From NCBI GenBank assembly GCA_947496215.1, contig CANMCF010000006.1, forward strand, positions 62,001 to 126,000: a stretch of DNA of 64,000 nucleotides. The letters run 5' to 3'. A program made the translations under genes and the position numbers. This DNA is from an uncultured Bizionia sp. GTDB lineage: Bacteria; Bacteroidota; Bacteroidia; Flavobacteriales; Flavobacteriaceae. Below the pieces are notes generated by a model, which was not told the origin of the DNA, searched no databases, and was given only the letters and a program-made list of their open reading frames with translations. Positions 18,165-27,804 of the stretch are shown one piece after another; position 1 is the stretch's first letter; every line of letters starts with the position of its first letter.

Positions 18165-19895
18165 TTATATGAGTTTCATATCCTTTAAGATGTCATCGAT
18201 TTTCATTTCCAATTCCGCTTCTGTTTCAATGAAGTCTTCAGCAGAATTCAAAGTCATATTCACACTTATGTAGAACTTTATCTTTGGTTCTGTCCCACTA
18301 GGACGCAAGGCAATTTTACTACCGTCTTCCGTATGATAGATCAATACGTTGGATTTGGGGATTTCTATGGTAGAGGTTTCACCTGTAACCATATCCTTTG
18401 AGATCGACAATAGATAATCTTCAATGATGAGCACTTTAGAATGGTTTACGGTCTTCAATGGATTTTCACGAGCATCGATCATCATCTGCTTGATTTCTTG
18501 AGCGCCTTCTATTCCTTTTTTCGTTATGGATATCAAACGTTCTTTATATAAACCGTGTTCAACATACAATTGTATTAATTCTTTGTAAAGGCTGCTCCCT
18601 TTTGCTTTTGCCTGTGCTGCAATTTCACATGCCAATAAAGCTGAAGTTACTGCATCTTTGTCTCTAACAAAATCCCCAACCATGAAACCAAAGCTTTCTT
18701 CTCCTCCGCCGATGAAATTCAATTCGGGGAAGTCTTTGATCATTTTTGCGATCCATTTGAATCCTGTTAGTCCTATTTTGCATTCTACAGCATAGGATTC
18801 GGCCAAGACAGACATCATTGGTGTGGAAACAATGGTACTGCCAATAAATTCCTTGCCTTTTATCTTACCATCGGTTTTCCATTGCTTCAATAGGAAATCC
18901 GTCATCATTATCATTGTCTGGTTTCCGTTCAACAAAACCAATTCGTCGTCTAGGTTCCTAACGGCTATGCCAACACGATCACTGTCTGGATCTGTTCCGA
19001 TGACGATGTCACCATCCACTTTTTTCGCTAGATTCAAAGCCATTTTCAAAGCTTCGGGTTCTTCTGGATTTGGTGATGCCACAGTAGGGAAGTCTCCATT
19101 TGGTTCACGTTGTTCTTCGACTATGTGAACATTGTCGTAGCCAGCACGTTTGAATGTTTCTGGAATTGTAGTTATGGAAGTACCATGTAAAGATGTGAAA
19201 ACAATGTTCAAATCGTTTTTGGCTTCGTTTGGTGTATTGAAACTTCCGTTGTCCACAGATGCATCAATGAATACGTCGTCCACTTCTTTTCCAATGTATC
19301 GTATCAGATTTTCGTTGGCTTCAAATTTTATTTCTGAATATTCCAAGTTGTTTATCGTCTGAATGATTGCTGAATCTTGTGGTGGAACCAATTGCCCTCC
19401 ATCCTGCCAATAGACTTTATAGCCATTGTACTCTGGGGGATTGTGTGATGCCGTTAAAACGATACCGCAATGGCAGCTCAAATGCTTTAGAGCAAAGGAA
19501 AGTTCCGGGGTGGGGCGTAAGTCTTCAAATAGAAATACTTCGATGTTGTTTGCAGAAAAGACATCGGCTACTACTTTGGCCAGTGATTTGCTATTATGTC
19601 TACAATCGAATGCTATTGCTACCTTAAGAGATTCACCAGAAAATACAGCATGCATGTAATCGCTTATACCTTGTGTGTTTTTTCCCAAAGTATATTTGTT
19701 GATGCGATTGGTACCTATTCCCATGACACCTCGCATTCCACCAGTACCGAATTCCAAATCCTTATAAAAGCTTTCCTTCAATTCCGTTGGGTTTGTAGCT
19801 ATCAAGTTTTTGATATGGTTTTGTGTAGCTTTGTCGAAAGCCGGGGCAATCCAAGTATTTACTCTTTTTAGTAGTTCTGGTTCTATGTATATCAT
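18165..19895 (-). CDS. Phospho-sugar mutase (phosphoglucomutase/phosphomannomutase)
   Basis: This 576-residue enzyme interconverts hexose 1- and 6-phosphates. All four family signatures are present: the catalytic phosphoserine loop [16 protein letters not shown] (about residue 145), the metal loop [12 protein letters not shown] (about 300), the sugar-binding loop GGGEESFGF (about 395) and the phosphate loop [12 protein letters not shown] (about 530). The length and N-terminal [17 protein letters not shown] fit the long bacterial PgcA-type mutases that can use glucose phosphates. The preferred substrate cannot be fixed from sequence. It is followed without a gap by the ABC exporter gene. Confidence 0.92.
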   Translation of the reverse strand: MIYIEPELLKRVNTWIAPAFDKATQNHIKNLIATNPTELKESFYKDLEFGTGGMRGVMGIGTNRINKYTLGKNTQGISDYMHAVFSGESLKVAIAFDCRHNSKSLAKVVADVFSANNIEVFLFEDLRPTPELSFALKHLSCHCGIVLTASHNPPEYNGYKVYWQDGGQLVPPQDSAIIQTINNLEYSEIKFEANENLIRYIGKEVDDVFIDASVDNGSFNTPNEAKNDLNIVFTSLHGTSITTIPETFKRAGYDNVHIVEEQREPNGDFPTVASPNPEEPEALKMALNLAKKVDGDIVIGTDPDSDRVGIAVRNLDDELVLLNGNQTMIMMTDFLLKQWKTDGKIKGKEFIGSTIVSTPMMSVLAESYAVECKIGLTGFKWIAKMIKDFPELNFIGGGEESFGFMVGDFVRDKDAVTSALLACEIAAQAKAKGSSLYKELIQLYVEHGLYKERLISITKKGIEGAQEIKQMMIDARENPLKTVNHSKVLIIEDYLLSISKDMVTGETSTIEIPKSNVLIYHTEDGSKIALRPSGTEPKIKFYISVNMTLNSAEDFIETEAELEMKIDDILKDMKLI

Positions 19896-19974
19896 AGGTG
19901 TGTTTAATAGAGTGCAAAAATAAGCAATTATGAAAATGTTAAAACCTATGGCGGTGTTAATTTGAATATTTCGA

Positions 19975-20922
19975 TTAGAAATTTAATTCATTTTTAATTA
20001 AATAGCGTTTTTTATTGCGCTTGGCGGTTAGAATGATTTCACCTAAAAAGCCTGCAACGAAAAACTGGGTACCGATTATCATGGTTACCAATGCTATGTA
20101 AAATTGTGGGCGTTGTGTAATCAACCTGCCATCTGGATTAAAAAACAACTTGTCTACCCCCAAATAGGCAGCAAAACTAATACCGACTATAAACATGATA
20201 ACACCCAATGCCCCAAATAGATGCATAGGCCTTTTTCCGAATCGAGAAATGAACCATATGGTTATCAGGTCAAGAAAGCCATTTATAAAACGCTCCATCC
20301 CGAATTTGGTTTCTCCATACTTCCGGGCTTGGTGTTTCACGACTTTTTCCCCAATGTTGGTAAAACCTGCATTTTTGGCCAACACTGGAATGTATCGGTG
20401 CATTTCCCCGTTTACATCAATGTTTTTAACGACATCGTTATGATAGGCTTTTAGTCCGCAATTGAAGTCATTCAGTTTGACACCAGATGTTTTTCTGGCT
20501 GCCCAATTGAATAGCTTAGAAGGGAGGTTTTTGGTAAGCTTGTTGTCAAAACGTTTTTTCTTCCAACCGGAAACCAGGTCGAACTTGTTGTTGACAATCA
20601 TATTGTGAAGTTCAGGGATTTCATCTGGATTGTCTTGTAGGTCGGCATCCATCGTTATGATGACTTCTCCCAAGGCTTTTTCGAATCCAGCATGTAGAGC
20701 TTGTGACTTTCCGAAGTTCTTTAAAAAGCGAATACCCTTTACATTGTCGTCTTGTTGCGAAAGATTGGAAATAATATCCCAAGAACCATCAGTACTGCCA
20801 TCATCTATAAAAATGATTTCATAAGAAAAATGATTGGATTGCATAACCTTTGCAATCCAATCATATAATTCTTTTAGAGATTCTTTTTCGTTAAGTAGTG
20901 GTATGACTACTGATATGTCCAT
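19975..20922 (-). CDS. DPM1/ArnC-like glycosyltransferase family 2
   Basis: This 315-residue membrane-associated GT2 enzyme probably transfers a sugar to undecaprenyl phosphate. The GT-A core has [12 protein letters not shown] at the N-terminus, [11 protein letters not shown] (about residue 41) and the [12 protein letters not shown] metal motif (about 91), with two C-terminal transmembrane helices (about 225-250 and 265-290). This layout is that of DPM1-like, GtrB and ArnC-type enzymes. I chose the ATG at 20922, where the family-typical [12 protein letters not shown] begins, over the upstream ATG at 20949. The stop of the phosphohexomutase neighbour is 80 bases away on the same strand. Confidence 0.9.
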   Translation of the reverse strand: MDISVVIPLLNEKESLKELYDWIAKVMQSNHFSYEIIFIDDGSTDGSWDIISNLSQQDDNVKGIRFLKNFGKSQALHAGFEKALGEVIITMDADLQDNPDEIPELHNMIVNNKFDLVSGWKKKRFDNKLTKNLPSKLFNWAARKTSGVKLNDFNCGLKAYHNDVVKNIDVNGEMHRYIPVLAKNAGFTNIGEKVVKHQARKYGETKFGMERFINGFLDLITIWFISRFGKRPMHLFGALGVIMFIVGISFAAYLGVDKLFFNPDGRLITQRPQFYIALVTMIIGTQFFVAGFLGEIILTAKRNKKRYLIKNELNF

Positions 20923-20957
20923 ATATACATTTGAAATTTGATACTTCAAATATATAA

Positions 20958-21491
20958 TTATTCTGCGTTTTCTGGGTTTCTTTTCAGAATTAAAGATACA
21001 ATAAGACCTATTACAGCAAAAAAGATTAAGTTTTGAGCCAAGGAAAATAATTGAGCGCTAATTGATTGGGTGTCTTGTTTTTCAACAGCATCTAATTGTT
21101 TTGCTATCTCATCAGGAGATGCACCAAAATTAGCTAGTGTTGTTGCTGTTTTTTCGATTGCTAGTTCTTTAAGTTGAATAGCAGCTTCAGGATCAATGAA
21201 ATTAAAAATGATAAGACTAACAATTGAACTTATAATCAATCCTATGGCAATTGTAATGAAATATGATGAAAATGCATTTTTAAAACTGATGAAACCATTT
21301 AAAAGTCTTTTTGCTTTTATTGTAGAAATCATTCCAAAAGTGATTATTGTTATAGGAAGAATCAAAAAGATCAACCAAAAATTAACAAGTAATTCAAGTT
21401 TTACAGCATAACATATTACAGTAATGGCAGTTAGTGTAGCACCTAGATAAAGTCCATAGTTAATTGCTGATGATTTAATAGAAGTTTTCAT
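20958..21491 (-). CDS. DUF4199-family membrane protein
   Basis: The 177-residue protein has four predicted transmembrane helices (about 12-30, 35-55, 73-98 and 145-168) with a soluble, helical insertion rich in Ala, Glu and Gln between the third and fourth. Length, topology and the IKAKRLLNGFISFKNAF segment match DUF4199, a family common in Bacteroidota with no known role. It is usually found next to a DPM1-like glycosyltransferase, as here: its stop is 8 or 35 bases from the glycosyltransferase start, so the two are probably co-transcribed. A TATCTTTG -7-like motif lies 38 bases upstream of the ATG. Confidence 0.85.
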   Translation of the reverse strand: MKTSIKSSAINYGLYLGATLTAITVICYAVKLELLVNFWLIFLILPITIITFGMISTIKAKRLLNGFISFKNAFSSYFITIAIGLIISSIVSLIIFNFIDPEAAIQLKELAIEKTATTLANFGASPDEIAKQLDAVEKQDTQSISAQLFSLAQNLIFFAVIGLIVSLILKRNPENAE

Positions 21492-21529
21492 GTTTTATAG
21501 TTTAATAGTTAATTATGCAGGTTAGTACT

Positions 21530-21537
21530 CAAAGATA
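21530..21537 (-). promoter_or_regulatory. Possible -7 element for the DUF4199 / glycosyltransferase genes
   Basis: TATCTTTG on the minus strand matches TAnnTTTG and lies 38 bases upstream of the DUF4199 start. No clear TTG at the proper spacing was found. Confidence 0.35.
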
Positions 21538-21582
21538 ACGAAACGTTACAAAAATAAGTTTAAAATTATTCTAATAAATTTG

Positions 21583-21612
21583 TTGTTAGTTTGTAAAAAA
21601 GGATTAAATTTG
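21583..21612 (+). promoter_or_regulatory. Promoter of rpmE2
   Basis: A TTG (21583-21585) is followed after exactly 19 bases by TAAATTTG (21605-21612), a full match to the Bacteroidota promoter. It sits 36 bases before the rpmE2 ATG. Confidence 0.75.
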
Positions 21613-21648
21613 CACCTCGAAAATAGAATAGAATTAAAGCATTTAGCG

Positions 21649-21900
21649 ATGAAAAAAGGTATACATCCAGAAAATTATAGATTAGTAGCATTTAAAGATA
21701 TGTCTAACGATGACGTGTTCATCACTAAATCTACAGCCAATACAAGTGAAACTATCGAGTTTGAAGGAGCTCAGTATCCATTGATAAAAATGGAGATTTC
21801 AAGAACTTCTCACCCTTTCTATACTGGTAAATCTAAATTGATCGATACTGCAGGACGTATTGACAAGTTCAAAAACAAATACGCTAAGTTTAAGAAATAA
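21649..21900 (+). CDS. rpmE2: 50S ribosomal protein L31 type B
   Basis: This 83-residue protein is a ribosomal L31 of the zinc-free type B (C-) form: it begins [17 protein letters not shown], contains THPFYTGK-like [17 protein letters not shown] and ends with the basic NKYAKFKK, and it has no cysteine. I chose the ATG at 21649 because the family begins there; an in-frame upstream start at 21580 lies inside the promoter. A strong promoter (21583-21612) precedes it and a terminator follows, so it is a single-gene unit. Confidence 0.95.
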   Translation: MKKGIHPENYRLVAFKDMSNDDVFITKSTANTSETIEFEGAQYPLIKMEISRTSHPFYTGKSKLIDTAGRIDKFKNKYAKFKK

Positions 21901-21919
21901 TTCAAGCGAAATCATATGC

Positions 21920-21951
21920 AAAGCCTTTCAAATTATTGAAAGGCTTTTTTT
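21920..21951 (+). terminator. Terminator of rpmE2
   Basis: A 12-bp stem (about 21920-21931 with 21936-21947) followed by a T-run lies 20 bases past the rpmE2 stop. Confidence 0.85.
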
Positions 21952-22039
21952 GTTCTATACATTTAGGTTATTTTTGAGCATATAAGTCTAACGGAACAAA
22001 GACTCTTAAATAGATATTTAATTTTTTTAAATTTTTACA

Positions 22040-23215
22040 ATGAATTACATTCTTTTCGATGGCCCTTCACGTAATCAATTATTACCATTTACTTATACAC
22101 GACCAGTAGCAGACATTAGATTTGGCATCTTGACTATTAGAGAGAAATGGGAAAAATACCTTGAGGTTACGACTACTACGATTACCGAGGAATATCTTTC
22201 GGAAAAGTATCCAATGGTAGAATTGGAACATAATGTAATGATCAATGCGTCGTATTGTCCAAATGCCGAATTGGTAGCCATAATTAAGAATTTAAAGGAA
22301 AATCAAGCTGTCTTCAAAGGGGAGGATGTCATAGCTTTCTTTACCTTGGAAGCACAGGAAAATATAGATTTAAATACGTTTGAAGCCATAGAGTTCAATG
22401 GAGATGTGTTGCTAATAGAGCACACTTGGGATATCTTTTCGAAAAATGGGGAAGCAATCATTCAAGATTTCAGCTTGCTTATCAAAGGACGTAAATCCCA
22501 ACCAATTCCAACTTCCAACAATATAATTGCTCCAGAGAACATATTCATCGAAGAAGGGGCTTCGCTGGAATTCGCCACGCTAAATGCAAGCAAAGGACCA
22601 ATCTACATTGGTAAGAATGCAGAAATAATGGAAGGCGGTCTAATCCGTGGCCCCTTTGCCTTATGCAACGATGCAACACTCAAGATGGCCGCAAAAATTT
22701 ATGGACCTACAACGGTTGGGCCGTATAGTAAAGTAGGAGGGGAAGTCAATAATTCTGTTTTATTTGGATATTCCAATAAAGGTCATGAAGGGTTTTTGGG
22801 TAATTCGGTAATTGGTGAATGGTGCAATTTGGGAGCAGATACCAATAACTCCAACCTAAAGAACAATTACGCGGAAGTGAGGTTGTGGGATTATGAAACG
22901 GAAAGCTTTGCTAGAACTGGTTTGCAATTCTGTGGATTAATGATGGGAGACCATAGCAAATGTGGGATCAATACAATGTTTAATACAGGAACCGTGATCG
23001 GAGTCAATGCAAACATTTTTGGAAGTGGGTTTCCTAGAAATTTTGTGCCAAGTTATAGTTGGGGAGGAAGTTCGGGCTTTACGACATACCAAACCAGAAA
23101 GGCATTTGAAGTGGCAGAAGTGGTTATGTCGAGACGCAACATTGAATTCTCGGAACAAGAGAAGAGCATATTGCTGACTGTTTTTGAGGATACCAAGAGG
23201 TTTAGACGCGAATAA
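22040..23215 (+). CDS. GlmU-family sugar nucleotidyltransferase-like protein
   Basis: The 391-residue protein begins ILFDGPSRNQLLPFTYTRPVADIR and ends in a hexapeptide-repeat left-handed beta-helix (from about residue 170: EEGASLEFATLNA, YIGKNAEIMEGG, KIYGPTTVGPYSKVGGEV). This is the pattern of the Bacteroidota 'GlmU family' proteins, which share the nucleotidyltransferase and acyltransferase-like fold of GlmU but are distinct from the true bifunctional enzyme. The N-terminal domain lacks the standard GxGTRM loop, having DGPSRN instead, so uridylyltransferase activity is doubtful. It is monocistronic, following the rpmE2 terminator. Biological role unknown. Confidence 0.85.
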   Translation: MNYILFDGPSRNQLLPFTYTRPVADIRFGILTIREKWEKYLEVTTTTITEEYLSEKYPMVELEHNVMINASYCPNAELVAIIKNLKENQAVFKGEDVIAFFTLEAQENIDLNTFEAIEFNGDVLLIEHTWDIFSKNGEAIIQDFSLLIKGRKSQPIPTSNNIIAPENIFIEEGASLEFATLNASKGPIYIGKNAEIMEGGLIRGPFALCNDATLKMAAKIYGPTTVGPYSKVGGEVNNSVLFGYSNKGHEGFLGNSVIGEWCNLGADTNNSNLKNNYAEVRLWDYETESFARTGLQFCGLMMGDHSKCGINTMFNTGTVIGVNANIFGSGFPRNFVPSYSWGGSSGFTTYQTRKAFEVAEVVMSRRNIEFSEQEKSILLTVFEDTKRFRRE

Positions 23216-23494
23216 TTTCTAGGAAGGTAACAGAATACTTATTTTGTTTTTTACATTTTGATTGGCAAATCAATGTAAGTGAATTCTTTTTTCATATGGT
23301 TTGAATGAATAATTAAATTGTTCAAACGATAATGTTGGTTTTCATTGATCTGTAAATCAGTATGTAAGGTTGTGTGCTTGGTGTTTTTTTTATATTGCTT
23401 ATGATTCCCCAGCAATTATATGAGATTGCTCTTTAAAAAGCATTTATATTTTTCAATACTATATTTTATTGTTTTCATCGTAGATTGATATATT
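23216..23494 (+). other. Intergenic region before YhhN gene relic
   Basis: About 280 AT-rich bases with no supportable gene. Part may be the decayed upstream portion of the YhhN-like relic that ends at 23680, but no frame is recognisable. Confidence 0.45.
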
Positions 23495-23680
23495 AAAGTC
23501 AATGCTAATCTTTTTGTTGTTGATTTTCTTTCTGATAGAATCAACATTCTCAAGGTATTCTATGACGATGACATAGCTTATAATAACATTTCGATCATGT
23601 TGTTTTATGGATTGTCTCAATATCTGATTATCTTAGGGATAGTGAAGGAAAGGAAAATGGATGATAAGAAAATAGTTTAA
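23495..23680 (+). pseudogene. 3' relic of a YhhN-family paralogue
   Basis: In the plus frame ending at the TAA 23678-23680 this segment encodes FYDDDIAYNNISIMLFYG and LSQYLIILGIVKE. These match FYNPEIPYHKVLIMLIYG and TSQYLIVRGIVDE at the C-terminus of the adjacent intact gene (23710-24414), and the similarity continues back to about 23507. The upstream three quarters of the gene are missing, so this is a truncated duplicate, adjacent to and in the same direction as the intact copy. Confidence 0.7.
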
Positions 23681-23709
23681 TTTTATAAAGTTCTTTTATT
23701 GTATTCGCA

Positions 23710-24414
23710 GTGAGCAAATTATTTGAAAATAAAAAATACTTTACCTTGGTCTTTGGTTTTATCCTATTTGCGGATATTCTAGTGAAACTATATCTTGAAG
23801 TTTTTCCTTATCGGTTTGTTTCAAAGCCTTTGATAATGATTTCATTAATTGTTTTTTACGTGATTAATCAGAAAGAAGATAGTAGGAGGCAATTTAACTT
23901 AATGTGTATTGCCTTATCTAGTTTTCTAATTGGAGATGTACTTTTGATAGCTTATGAGATAAACATCCTATATATCATAGGAGTGCTTTTATTTATTGTG
24001 GGCAAACTATTTTATATTTTTAGGTTCTCCAATCAAAGAGATTTTAACCTATTGAGGCTAATTCCCTTTTTTGGAGTTTGCTTTATCTATATGATTGTCA
24101 TAATGCTTTTGGTGATGGAGAATCTGGGTAACTTCTTGATCCCTATATTGATATATCTTTTTGCTTGCTTGATGCTGATATTGTTTGCTTTTCTAAGAAA
24201 AGACGAGGTTGATAGAAGTAGCTATCTATTCGTATTGATTGGAGTTGTCCTTGCCATCATTTGTGATAGCATCATTGTTTTACAATCCTTCTACAACCCG
24301 GAGATACCTTATCATAAGGTATTGATAATGCTAATATATGGCACTTCTCAATATTTGATTGTCAGAGGCATTGTAGATGAAGGAAAAAGTAAGACAGGGG
24401 TCAAAGCTTCTTGA
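23710..24414 (+). CDS. YhhN-family (lysoplasmalogenase-like) membrane protein
   Basis: The 234-residue protein has seven to eight hydrophobic segments and the family-typical VSKPLIMISLIVFY, SSFLIGDVLLIAY (GD in helix 3) and CDSIIVLQSFY positions of YhhN/TMEM86 proteins. Characterised animal members hydrolyse the vinyl-ether bond of lysoplasmalogens; a bacterial role is not established. The start is a GTG at 23710, as no in-frame ATG gives a full first helix. A truncated paralogue lies directly upstream. Its 3' end overlaps the convergent SBP gene by 14 bases. Confidence 0.8.
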   Translation: MSKLFENKKYFTLVFGFILFADILVKLYLEVFPYRFVSKPLIMISLIVFYVINQKEDSRRQFNLMCIALSSFLIGDVLLIAYEINILYIIGVLLFIVGKLFYIFRFSNQRDFNLLRLIPFFGVCFIYMIVIMLLVMENLGNFLIPILIYLFACLMLILFAFLRKDEVDRSSYLFVLIGVVLAIICDSIIVLQSFYNPEIPYHKVLIMLIYGTSQYLIVRGIVDEGKSKTGVKAS

Positions 24415-26023
24415 CGTGTTTTAAATCTAAAAGATTTATTGGATTGTTGCCCAAACCAGAAACATCCTTTCTTGTAAAACGGACGACTTCATCATAGTAC
24501 AATGGGACAATGGGGGTTTCTTGCATTACTAGGCTATCCATCTTCGAATAGAGCAACTCCCGAGTTTTCATATTGATTTCTGTAAACGATTTAGTATACC
24601 AAGAATCGAATTTTTCATTTTTGAAATGTGTGTAGTTTGGTCCATTAGGAGCAAAGTTTTCACTATAGTAGAGGGACAGGTAGTTTTGTGCATCTGGGTA
24701 ATCTGCTACCCAACTGGCTCTAAACATGTCCAACTTGCCATTGGCTTTTGAGGATTTTAAAGTGGAAGCCGGAATGACATCGACATTGACCAATAATCCT
24801 GTTTTTTGAAGCTCACGTTGTATGTATTCGCAGAAATTCAAATAATTGCTAGTCGTGGTTATGGTGATTTCTGGATTGGCATTGCTTGTTTCTTCTTTAT
24901 ATTGTGCAATGAGCGCTTTGGCTTTTTGTGGATCATAGGAGAAACCAATGGATCCATCGTGTCCAGGAAGGCCTTTCGGGATGAATCCTCCATTGGCAGG
25001 AATTCCAATGCCATTTCTTAGGAAGGTCATCATTTTTTGCCTATCAAATCCGTAATTAACAGCTTGCCTAAGCAATTTGGATTGCATTTCTGGAGTGTCG
25101 GATTCCATATAGAAAGCCAAGTATTCCGTATTGAGGTAAGGTCCACGAATCATATCTATGTTTCTTCTGTATTTTTCTCGTAGCTCTCCCTTCGTAGTTA
25201 GTATGTCATCTTGATATGATGCATCCAAGGAATTCAAAAAATCCAAGTTTCCTTGTACGAATTGAAGAAATTCGCTTTGTTTGTCTGGTAGGAAGGTAAT
25301 GGCAACGGCCTCCAAGTAGGGTAAAGGCTTTCCGTTTTTGTCCTTTTCAAAATAATTGTTGTTTTTCCTAAAGACGAGTTTGATGTTTTCTTCCCATCTC
25401 TTGAATTTAAATGGGCCTGTACCAATGGGATTTGCTCTGAAATCACTGCCATGGTGCTCTACGACTTCCTTGGGAACTACGGAACAGTACTTCATTGTCA
25501 ACAATCCTAAAAAAGCAGGAAAAGCTTGTTTTAATTCTATCTTGAAAACGGTATCGTTTACTGCCGAGAATCGATCTACCTTGTTCATGACCCAACGACC
25601 GGATGAGGCAATCTTGTCGTCAATGAGCCTATTCATACTGTACTCGAAATCATATGCGGTTACAGTTCTTGTGGAATCTTTTCCAAAAAGGGAATGTTTG
25701 TGAAATTGTACATCATTGCGCAATGTAAAGGAGTAGGTCAAGGCATCTTCCGAAATTGTCCAGTTCCTAGCTATGCAGGGTTGCACATTCAAGTTTTCGT
25801 CCATTTGTACCAATCCATTGAATAATTGGTTTACAGCCCAAATATCTGCATTGTCTTTTGCAAATGCAGGGTCGAGAGAACCAATGTTCTTATGTTCATT
25901 GTATCTAAATACAAGGTGATCTTCATTTGTGCTCTCATTGTCTCCACATGAGAAATAGAGAAAAACGAAACAACTCAGCAATGAAGGAACAACCCATTTA
26001 TATTTTAATATGTTCTTTTTCAT
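24401..26023 (-). CDS. Family 5 peptide-type ABC solute-binding lipoprotein
   Basis: This 540-residue protein is a DppA/OppA-type solute-binding protein (SBP_bac_5). It has a lipoprotein signal (lipobox LYFSC, Cys about residue 26), the family-specific NQLFNGLVQMDENLNVQP (about residue 65), a NPIGTGPFKFKRWE segment (about 195) and the DYPDAQNYLSLYYS region (about 440). Normally such proteins feed DppBCDF permeases; none is here. Instead it follows, 10 bases after its stop, an unusual 8-TM protein, and an ABC ATPase lies before that. I infer one operon, with the SBP carrying a peptide or similar solute to that system. Confidence 0.88.
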   Translation of the reverse strand: MKKNILKYKWVVPSLLSCFVFLYFSCGDNESTNEDHLVFRYNEHKNIGSLDPAFAKDNADIWAVNQLFNGLVQMDENLNVQPCIARNWTISEDALTYSFTLRNDVQFHKHSLFGKDSTRTVTAYDFEYSMNRLIDDKIASSGRWVMNKVDRFSAVNDTVFKIELKQAFPAFLGLLTMKYCSVVPKEVVEHHGSDFRANPIGTGPFKFKRWEENIKLVFRKNNNYFEKDKNGKPLPYLEAVAITFLPDKQSEFLQFVQGNLDFLNSLDASYQDDILTTKGELREKYRRNIDMIRGPYLNTEYLAFYMESDTPEMQSKLLRQAVNYGFDRQKMMTFLRNGIGIPANGGFIPKGLPGHDGSIGFSYDPQKAKALIAQYKEETSNANPEITITTTSNYLNFCEYIQRELQKTGLLVNVDVIPASTLKSSKANGKLDMFRASWVADYPDAQNYLSLYYSENFAPNGPNYTHFKNEKFDSWYTKSFTEINMKTRELLYSKMDSLVMQETPIVPLYYDEVVRFTRKDVSGLGNNPINLLDLKHVKKL

Positions 26024-26033
26024 TTTTAATGAT

Positions 26034-27791
26034 TTAAGCTTCGGTCATGGCTTTCCATTTTAGAATAACCTTTGAAAAGAAAAGGACGAATATAAAAGCG
26101 ATTATAAAGAATATATAACTCCAATAGAAGCTTAGGTATTCTATCAAAACGAAGCAATCTTCGGTTTCTTCCGTGAGTTGAAGATACCTGGTATCCCTAC
26201 AGGCATCTTTTTGATGCATTGAAATTATTCCGACTATTAAAAAGATGTAAGGGATGAAGCCAACAAGCGATATGTTTAGGAATATGGCTGCAATTGTCTT
26301 TCTTAGCTTGCCATTTAAAAAGAGCGTAATAAACAATATCGTTGAACCGATGAACAAGACCAAATATGAAGCGAAATACTCTATGCTTTGCCCTCTTGAG
26401 ATAGATATGTAGCTATACAAGGCAACGATCAAACCTACTATTATTATTAGAAGTCCAATGACTACTGTCGTAAACAACAAAGGCTTCAAACCAGTGGTTC
26501 TAAATATGAATATTATGATGGCCATGAAATAAGAGAGCCATAGGAAAAGGTGAATGTTTTCTGAGATGACTTCGGTTTTCTTTATGTCATCGATGTTTTC
26601 AAAAGCGTTGTTCAAGTTATCGGATTCGAGATAATATTCTGTAACCAATTCATTGTATAGTTTTTGAGTCTTCGTCAGGTTGTCATGATTGTATCTCCTA
26701 TTGTTGTTTATTCTGTATTCATCTTGGATGAGCGCTTTCAATTTGAAGTCCATTGGAGTGTAACATAAATCGAACCACCCATTCGTGGTAAGATTGTGCT
26801 TTATCTTGTATTTGTTGGCAAGATCTATGAAATTGGATAATATTTCCTTTATCTCATTGGGGTTGTTTCTGGTAAGCAATTCTTGGTTTTCTCTTTGGAT
26901 GAAGCTTGAGAGTTTCAAATCCGTCCTATTCTTGTGGCCGTAGTCATATTGGTCATATAAGACCAGGCTATTTTTGTTGTTGTCGTCATTGTTGCTTCTA
27001 TTCGAATAGAAGACATCTGAATAATTGTAATAACTTGGTTCGGTAGACTTCAAGTTGTCCGTGACATCAATTATCTTGTCTTTAAAATAATAAATGATGG
27101 AGGAGTCCTTCTTCATCGTGTATACGCTGTTTCTATACAGAGAATCTACATATGAGGTATTTGCTTTTCTAGTTTTTTTGCTGAGACTATAAAACTGGTA
27201 GTCATTGTTTAAAAAGTGATAATAGACTCCAGCATAGTCAATGTGATCATCATTGGTCTCGCAAAACAAAGAGTTGAAAGGTTCTGGGTATACAAGGTTG
27301 TCTATGGTATAGTCTGTGATGTTCTCAGAAAAGAAGGGGGCAGTCTTGTTTGCCAATGCAATTTCATCTTTAATGGTCTCATTATCATATGTATTGACGA
27401 TATATGTCTTCAAGCCACTTTGAAAAGAATAGTAAAATGTGGTGCAACAGAAAATTATTGTAAAATACAATGCGAACTGTTTGAAGAGGTCAAAATGATT
27501 GGTGGGATAAAAACTTTTGAAGGCATTGTTCTTGAATAGGTATATCAGCCATATCACCAGCATCAAAATGGAAATCATGACACTGAAGAAAACAGCTCCG
27601 TTTTCAAAGAAGATGTTGTCTGCCCTTCTGTAGTGGAGGGTTTCAGGATTAGTCAAGGAAATGAAACCGAAAATATAAAAGAAGATATGCAATACGAAGG
27701 AGGTCGATAGCATCCATAACGTTTTTGTATTCCAAATCAAAGGATGCTTCTCCAAAAGGTATTGATTTGTTCTATATATGAATTTTTTCAT
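26034..27791 (-). CDS. Uncharacterised 8-TM membrane protein with large soluble loop
   Basis: The 585-residue protein has about three N-terminal helices (27-47, 66-88, 103-121), a polar loop of about 290 residues rich in Asn, Tyr and Asp, and five C-terminal helices (416-434, 440-462, 473-493, 500-521, 550-575). I do not recognise a named family. The 3+5 layout with a large extracytoplasmic loop resembles the permease part of ABC exporter-like or lipoprotein-release-like systems, but no FtsX or ABC-2 signature is visible. The ATG at 27791 gives a clean start, 13 bases after the ATPase stop; the longer frame to 27860 overlaps that gene. As partner of the ATPase it is probably its membrane subunit. 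Confidence 0.7.
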   Translation of the reverse strand: MKKFIYRTNQYLLEKHPLIWNTKTLWMLSTSFVLHIFFYIFGFISLTNPETLHYRRADNIFFENGAVFFSVMISILMLVIWLIYLFKNNAFKSFYPTNHFDLFKQFALYFTIIFCCTTFYYSFQSGLKTYIVNTYDNETIKDEIALANKTAPFFSENITDYTIDNLVYPEPFNSLFCETNDDHIDYAGVYYHFLNNDYQFYSLSKKTRKANTSYVDSLYRNSVYTMKKDSSIIYYFKDKIIDVTDNLKSTEPSYYNYSDVFYSNRSNNDDNNKNSLVLYDQYDYGHKNRTDLKLSSFIQRENQELLTRNNPNEIKEILSNFIDLANKYKIKHNLTTNGWFDLCYTPMDFKLKALIQDEYRINNNRRYNHDNLTKTQKLYNELVTEYYLESDNLNNAFENIDDIKKTEVISENIHLFLWLSYFMAIIIFIFRTTGLKPLLFTTVVIGLLIIIVGLIVALYSYISISRGQSIEYFASYLVLFIGSTILFITLFLNGKLRKTIAAIFLNISLVGFIPYIFLIVGIISMHQKDACRDTRYLQLTEETEDCFVLIEYLSFYWSYIFFIIAFIFVLFFSKVILKWKAMTEA

Positions 27792-27804
27792 TGAATAAGA
27801 GAGT

